A stretch of 64,000 nt of DNA, taken from the NCBI GenBank assembly GCA_028583605.1, contig CM053330.1:22098129-22162128 (forward strand). Direction: 5' to 3'. Below are positions 59,901 to 64,000 of this stretch, piece by piece. This stretch comes from Dastarcus helophoroides. Its lineage: Eukaryota > Arthropoda > Insecta > Coleoptera > Bothrideridae. The notes beneath the pieces are model-generated. The model was not told the origin of the DNA and made no database searches. It saw nothing but the letters and a program-made list of their open reading frames with translations. Both the position numbers and the translations under genes were made by a program. Positions within the stretch are counted from its first letter, which is position 1; each line of letters opens with the position of its first letter.

Positions 59901-61692
59901 AACCGTTATTTGTGTGCTCTGTTTAAACATATACTATTCAGGAGTATTTAAAATTGTTGAGATTGCAAATCATCACATGTGTACCAAAAAAAGCGATCCA
60001 TATATTGAGAAGTTTTGACAATATTCGTTTTTAGCATGTTTATTTTGCGGTTGCGATAAAGGAAACGGAGAAAACCTTTTTTAGACCTAGGCCTTGTAAC
60101 TACCGGAAACAAAAACGAAGAAAGAAGAGAAAACATATTTCCTTCTTTCAGAATGCTTACACTGTTTCTGCATAGACAGTATGGTCGTCCTTGAAAATAT
60201 TTGCTGCCCTTCGCATCTATATTTGTTTGCAAATTATTATCTAATCTCACTGGGAAGAAAACTTTCTGCAAGACCGAGCAGTATATTGAGAGAGGAGAGC
60301 CAAACCGGTACATCTTAAAGATTAATCCTTGGTGTCAAACGATTCATATACATATGTTATGTATTGATGCTCTAACAATCTAGAAACCCAGTAACGCAAC
60401 AATAAGAAAATGACTTGCTAAATACTTAATGTTTCTGATTCTCGTTGTTTCATTGTAATGATTTTTAAAACTTTTCTTGAATAGTTTAGTTTTATTCATT
60501 TTCGCAGTCTTTTAAATGCTCTAAAAATTGAAATACAAATCTTGTCCCCTGAAACCAAGATAGATTAAAAACACAACAGATGTTGCTCTAACGCGTTTCG
60601 ATAGCCAAGCTATCATCTTTAGAGAGATACCGTTCCACCAAAATTTTAAATGCTTTTTTTATTTATCCCATTCTCCGATCTGTGCACCAACATTTTTCTC
60701 ATATTCTCTCTTCGAAACAAGACTTATTTACCAGGATATCTCTAGACCACTTACCAATGTTAAATGAAACTTGTCGAATCTCCATTTAACCAGTTGCCGG
60801 ACATTTTGCATAGATGCTTTTGTCATATTTCGCGAAAAGTGTAGCGCGAAATCGTACTGTCATGTCACATCACAAATCACATAAATAAACACGATTCACT
60901 TGTTAGCACCTAAAATAATGCAAAACAATTCAACATTAAAACGTCAAATGGCAAACTGAAAAATAACCACCGATGCACACTGAAATTCCATCGATGATTT
61001 ATTTATAGTGCAGATCTGAACTCATCTTAATCTAATCCATAACTTCTTATTGGTAATAACGTATACATTGCAGTTATATCAGACGCTCGGAAGACACATT
61101 CTTCGTTCTTTGACATTCGATTGTAAAAACGAACAACGCACTAGTAATTTGCACGTCATTGATAATTGCAGGGATGCCCATGACGTAGATTTCAACTTTC
61201 GTGAAAAGAACCATACTCAAAATTAGTAGTTTTGTTAACTTTATTTTTAATCCTAATATTCAACGCTATTCATACCAACGATGTGAAGTTAACAAACCAA
61301 TAAGTTTTAAAGGATTATAATTGAAAACCCAGGTAAAAACAAAAACAAAAAACGGTGTAAGCCGTGATAGCTTACAACTTAAAGGTGGATGGGGGGCTGA
61401 CCCTAATAAGAGCTAAAAAGGTTTCAGATATCAAGTTATAGGTTTTCAAAGTTGTAACAAAAAACAATAATTTTATTAAGAACTCCATAACCTGTTTACG
61501 AATTGTGTTAAAATATTAAAGCTATATATTTAGACTATTGAAACTTATCATCTCCTTGACGAATTACCTACCGATGTGGGTAAAACACTCGCTGTTCTTG
61601 TACTGTGAGTTCTGAGGGTGCTTCACAAGCTCGCGTATAGGCGAAACATAGAATGCGTGGGAACAAAACTACGCCGTCGCATCTAGTTGACG
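53901..61692. other. AT-rich region without a supported gene
   Basis: 53930-54830 and 55250-56480 are degenerate minisatellite-like blocks of AAATTTTGACTTTT words. Short strings such as CCGTGGCCTCATCAGAAAGG (56595) and GATAGCCAAGCTATCATC (60600) look like pieces of dispersed retroelement tails. 59540-59800 and 59950-60310 contain somewhat longer frames of no recognised family. Confidence 0.4.
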
Positions 61693-61746
61693 TCAAACTC
61701 GAAGGTTAGTTTGGAATATTGAAAATTCCAAGGATTTATAATCTAC

Positions 61747-61936
61747 CCGGTCCACCTCATTCCTTTTATAAATCTCCTGCTCGGGGCAAAAGATGACGCC
61801 CCTTTGAGGGGTGACGTTCGAAGTTGAAGTCCGCGCGTTCTGTCTTCGAACAAAATTTTCTCGATTATGTGACGTGCTATCCGAATTTCCATTGGAAGAT
61901 GTTACAGACAAACTCACGATTAATAATAGTATATAG
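61747..61936 (-). CDS. Candidate exon of a secreted protein (uncertain)
   Basis: The minus-strand frame contains a strongly hydrophobic stretch, SYILLLIVSLSVTSSNG, like a signal peptide core, then a Ser/Thr/Asn-rich segment and GVIFCPEQEIYKRNEVD. It is GC-richer than its surroundings. There is no ATG in frame: the first possible start is TTG at 61948-61950, so an acceptor TCCTAG at 61937-61942 and an upstream exon are more likely. A donor CGG/GTAGAT at the low end would give phase 0, which does not fit the phase-1 entry of the exon at 49475, so it cannot be joined directly to the Kazal gene. The CPEQEIY start also recalls TIL-type inhibitors. Confidence 0.3.
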
Positions 61937-61950
61937 CTAGGAAGGGACAA

Positions 61951-62593
61951 ACCAACGCGAAACTCGAGAACGGGAGCGAAATAATAACCATCAGCAATTT
62001 AATTATCGCGGCGAGATACGTATTTCCGCACACTCACATGGTGCGGTACTTCAGCGTGGATGGAAGTACAGCGAATATTAGCTAGTATCTGCATGTGCAA
62101 TTTTTTAGCATCCTGCGATGAATCTCACTGAGAAAATTAATGAAGAATGTTAGAAATTCTCAGTATCTTAGCCATTCTAAATTTATGTTTGCACCCAGTT
62201 GCGCTTGCTCCTTAAACAATTGGAGGCAAATTCATATTCATGCGGCATAATACAAAAACCATGGGAAAAATGATGAGGTCTAGGCATCTTACACAGGTAA
62301 CTTAGAGAGTTTTCTTGTCAGTTTTTACTAATAACTAAAAATCTTTCTATTCCTTAAATCTGCTCTAACTCTTCTGGGCACTCTGTCCGGCAAACTCAGG
62401 GTTGAACCAAAGGAGCAAATTTTTCAACTACCAAGGTAAACCTGGCTTAAATTTAATTTTGGCGACTACAAAAAGTTCTTTAAATAAGCCCCCCGCCCAA
62501 AGATTTTAATAATTTCGACAAATGAAATAGAAAAGCTAGCTCTAATGTAATTAATGTTTGTGCTACAATTCCACGGACATACTAATAATCCTG
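61951..62593. other. Region without a supported gene
   Basis: Moderately AT-rich. 61950-62060 is GC-richer (contains ATCGCGGCGAGATACG) and could be a promoter or 5' exon region for the candidate exon, but no clear core promoter was found. Confidence 0.3.
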
Positions 62594-63299
62594 TACACCG
62601 TGTTCAATTTGAGACGCACCCCTTTTTGAACATCATTTGCTACGTAATTTTTTCCAAATTTTTCATTTTTTTTACAAATAAAAGCAATTGAACGTAGGAG
62701 ACAAAAGATACGGATATAAGTTGTATACTTTTAATTGTATATATTTAATCGGTTGGATAGAGAAATAAGTTTCCTTTAAAAATATATAACACTTGATGCT
62801 TGATACATCTGGCATTAACGGTTTATGATTTAACCGTGGTTGTATCTTAATATAAATAACAAACATCACTATCACTAACTTAAATCTAACATTAACAATG
62901 GGCAAAGAATAATATTTTTACGCATCGTTTTTAGCATAGCCATCATTTTATTTTAAACAAGTAATGTTGCAATATGTCATTTTTAGAATTTAACAATCTT
63001 CTCAAATCATGAAATCAAATGACACTTGAATTATAAACACGTTTAAATCAGCAACGTGTAGTGCAAAATATGGAAATTCAATTCTCTATCCAATCGCAGA
63101 AAAATATACAGTGTTTCATTTAAAAAATAAAATTTATATCAGTATCTTTTTTCTTTTACATTTAATGGTTTTTTCTTGTAAAGAAATGAAAATTTTGGAA
63201 AAAATTACGTAGCAATCCATATAACGTATCAAAATTATTGGCTTATTAACTCTGTGAATTTTGTTCAAAAAGGGTGTATCTTAGATTGAATACGGCGTA
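62594..63299. mobile_element. Fold-back element, about 0.7 kb
   Basis: The left arm starts TACACCGTGTTCAATTTGAG, and the right arm ends with the near complement, CTTAGATTGAATACGGCGTA. TTGCTACGTAATTTTTTCCA on the left recurs inverted near 63198-63218. The right arm has about 40 extra bases. No transposase frame. TA at both ends fits a TA target. Confidence 0.8.
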
Positions 63300-64000
63300 C
63301 ACCGATTTGTAAGAGTAAAATCTAATAGTGGTTTATACTATTGGATAGCAAAGTGAACTCATTTTTCTATACTAACAAACTATACGCACGTTAAATGAGA
63401 CACATCCTAATGTACAGTTTCAACACATATGTACGTCATGCGATTGGTTGAAAAATTTTAAAATTATGTACTCATTCTTTACAAAAACTAAGAAGTCGAG
63501 AGAGAAACTGAAGTGCTTGGATATCTACATGTACGTAAATTCCAATCAATTATTTCGACAAACCGATGCTGCGGCTGCTTGAATATTATATACGACTACG
63601 GCGTATCCTAAAAAAAATTCCATATAAAGTGCAGTTACAATTATCGGCAGAAAACTTTGACAAAGGAGGCAACTTTCTGAAAGTATTTTCCAGCGTATAT
63701 TGAATGATTTTAATTGACTACAACATTTATGCTTTAGTGAGAAATCTGCTTTTTATTTAATTGCAAGTAAAATAAATTTTGTATCATATTACCCTTTATT
63801 GCTTTCTTACCATTTTAGATTCTGGAGTGATAAAAATCTTCGTTGCATAAGATAGGATCATACTCGGGCAGGAATATTGCATGACACAATAACTGGTCCA
63901 ATATTTTATAATGCAAAATTTTATCGAAGAAAAGATATTTGGAATGACTAGAAACAGTCATAGTTTCTCTTGGCGGTATATCCCGTATTAAAATCTCAAG
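63300..64000. other. AT-rich region without a gene
   Basis: No supported feature. The string CTTACCATTTTAG near 63809 reads ATG/GTAAG on the minus strand and could be a donor just after a start codon, but nothing else supports an exon. Confidence 0.3.

Noticed and set aside
61693..61950. Complete secreted protein starting at 61950
   Set aside because: The apparent first codon is TTG, not ATG, and the upstream frame hits a stop without any ATG. At most this is an internal exon.

Overview
The window looks like intergenic and intronic DNA of an arthropod, most likely an insect. It is very AT-rich, has few long reading frames, and is full of transposable-element debris: mariner-like transposase fossils, Ty3/Gypsy LTR elements whose primer site matches the 3' end of tRNA-Leu, and fold-back elements. 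The species cannot be named from the sequence. One cellular gene is well supported: a multi-domain Kazal-type serine protease inhibitor on the minus strand. Its exons are spread over 39.2-49.5 kb.

Layout. 1-2.35 kb: AT-rich, no gene. 2.35-19.07 kb: three tandem copies of a roughly 5.55-kb unit, joined at (TA)n tracts. The units carry no intact gene, but each has decayed minus-strand open segments. 19.10-24.53 kb: a full-length but broken Ty3/Gypsy element with LTRs of 363 and 309 bp, tRNA-Leu-type primer site, gag, protease, RT, RNase H and integrase, flanked by a 4-bp ATAT duplication. Its pol has three frameshifts and one stop. 25.19 and 27.5 kb: an inverted LTR remnant and a diverged solo LTR of related families. 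28.57-29.30 kb, 33.75-37.91 kb and 62.59-63.30 kb: long inverted-repeat (fold-back) elements, three of them packed into 4.2 kb. 39.2-49.5 kb: seven Kazal exons encoding eight Kazal repeats, with matching splice phases. The 5' end of that gene is not resolved; a possible signal-peptide exon sits at 61.75-61.94 kb. 43.9-44.3 and 53.6-53.9 kb: mariner-like transposase pseudogenes. 50.48-53.25 kb: a short LTR element (223/225-bp LTRs, TAAA duplication) with gag and protease remnants, in which the expected pol region is replaced by an array of 57-bp dimeric repeats.

Much of the remaining sequence consists of degenerate AT-rich minisatellite-like blocks built from variants of GAAATTTTGACTTTTT. The most interesting items are the 5.55-kb tandem array and its distant relative at 46.2 kb, the perfect heat-shock-element motifs in the Gypsy LTR, the gag-protease element with a repeat array in place of pol, and the exon-modular Kazal gene. 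No intact, recognisable new multi-gene system is visible. All coordinates and alignments were made by eye.
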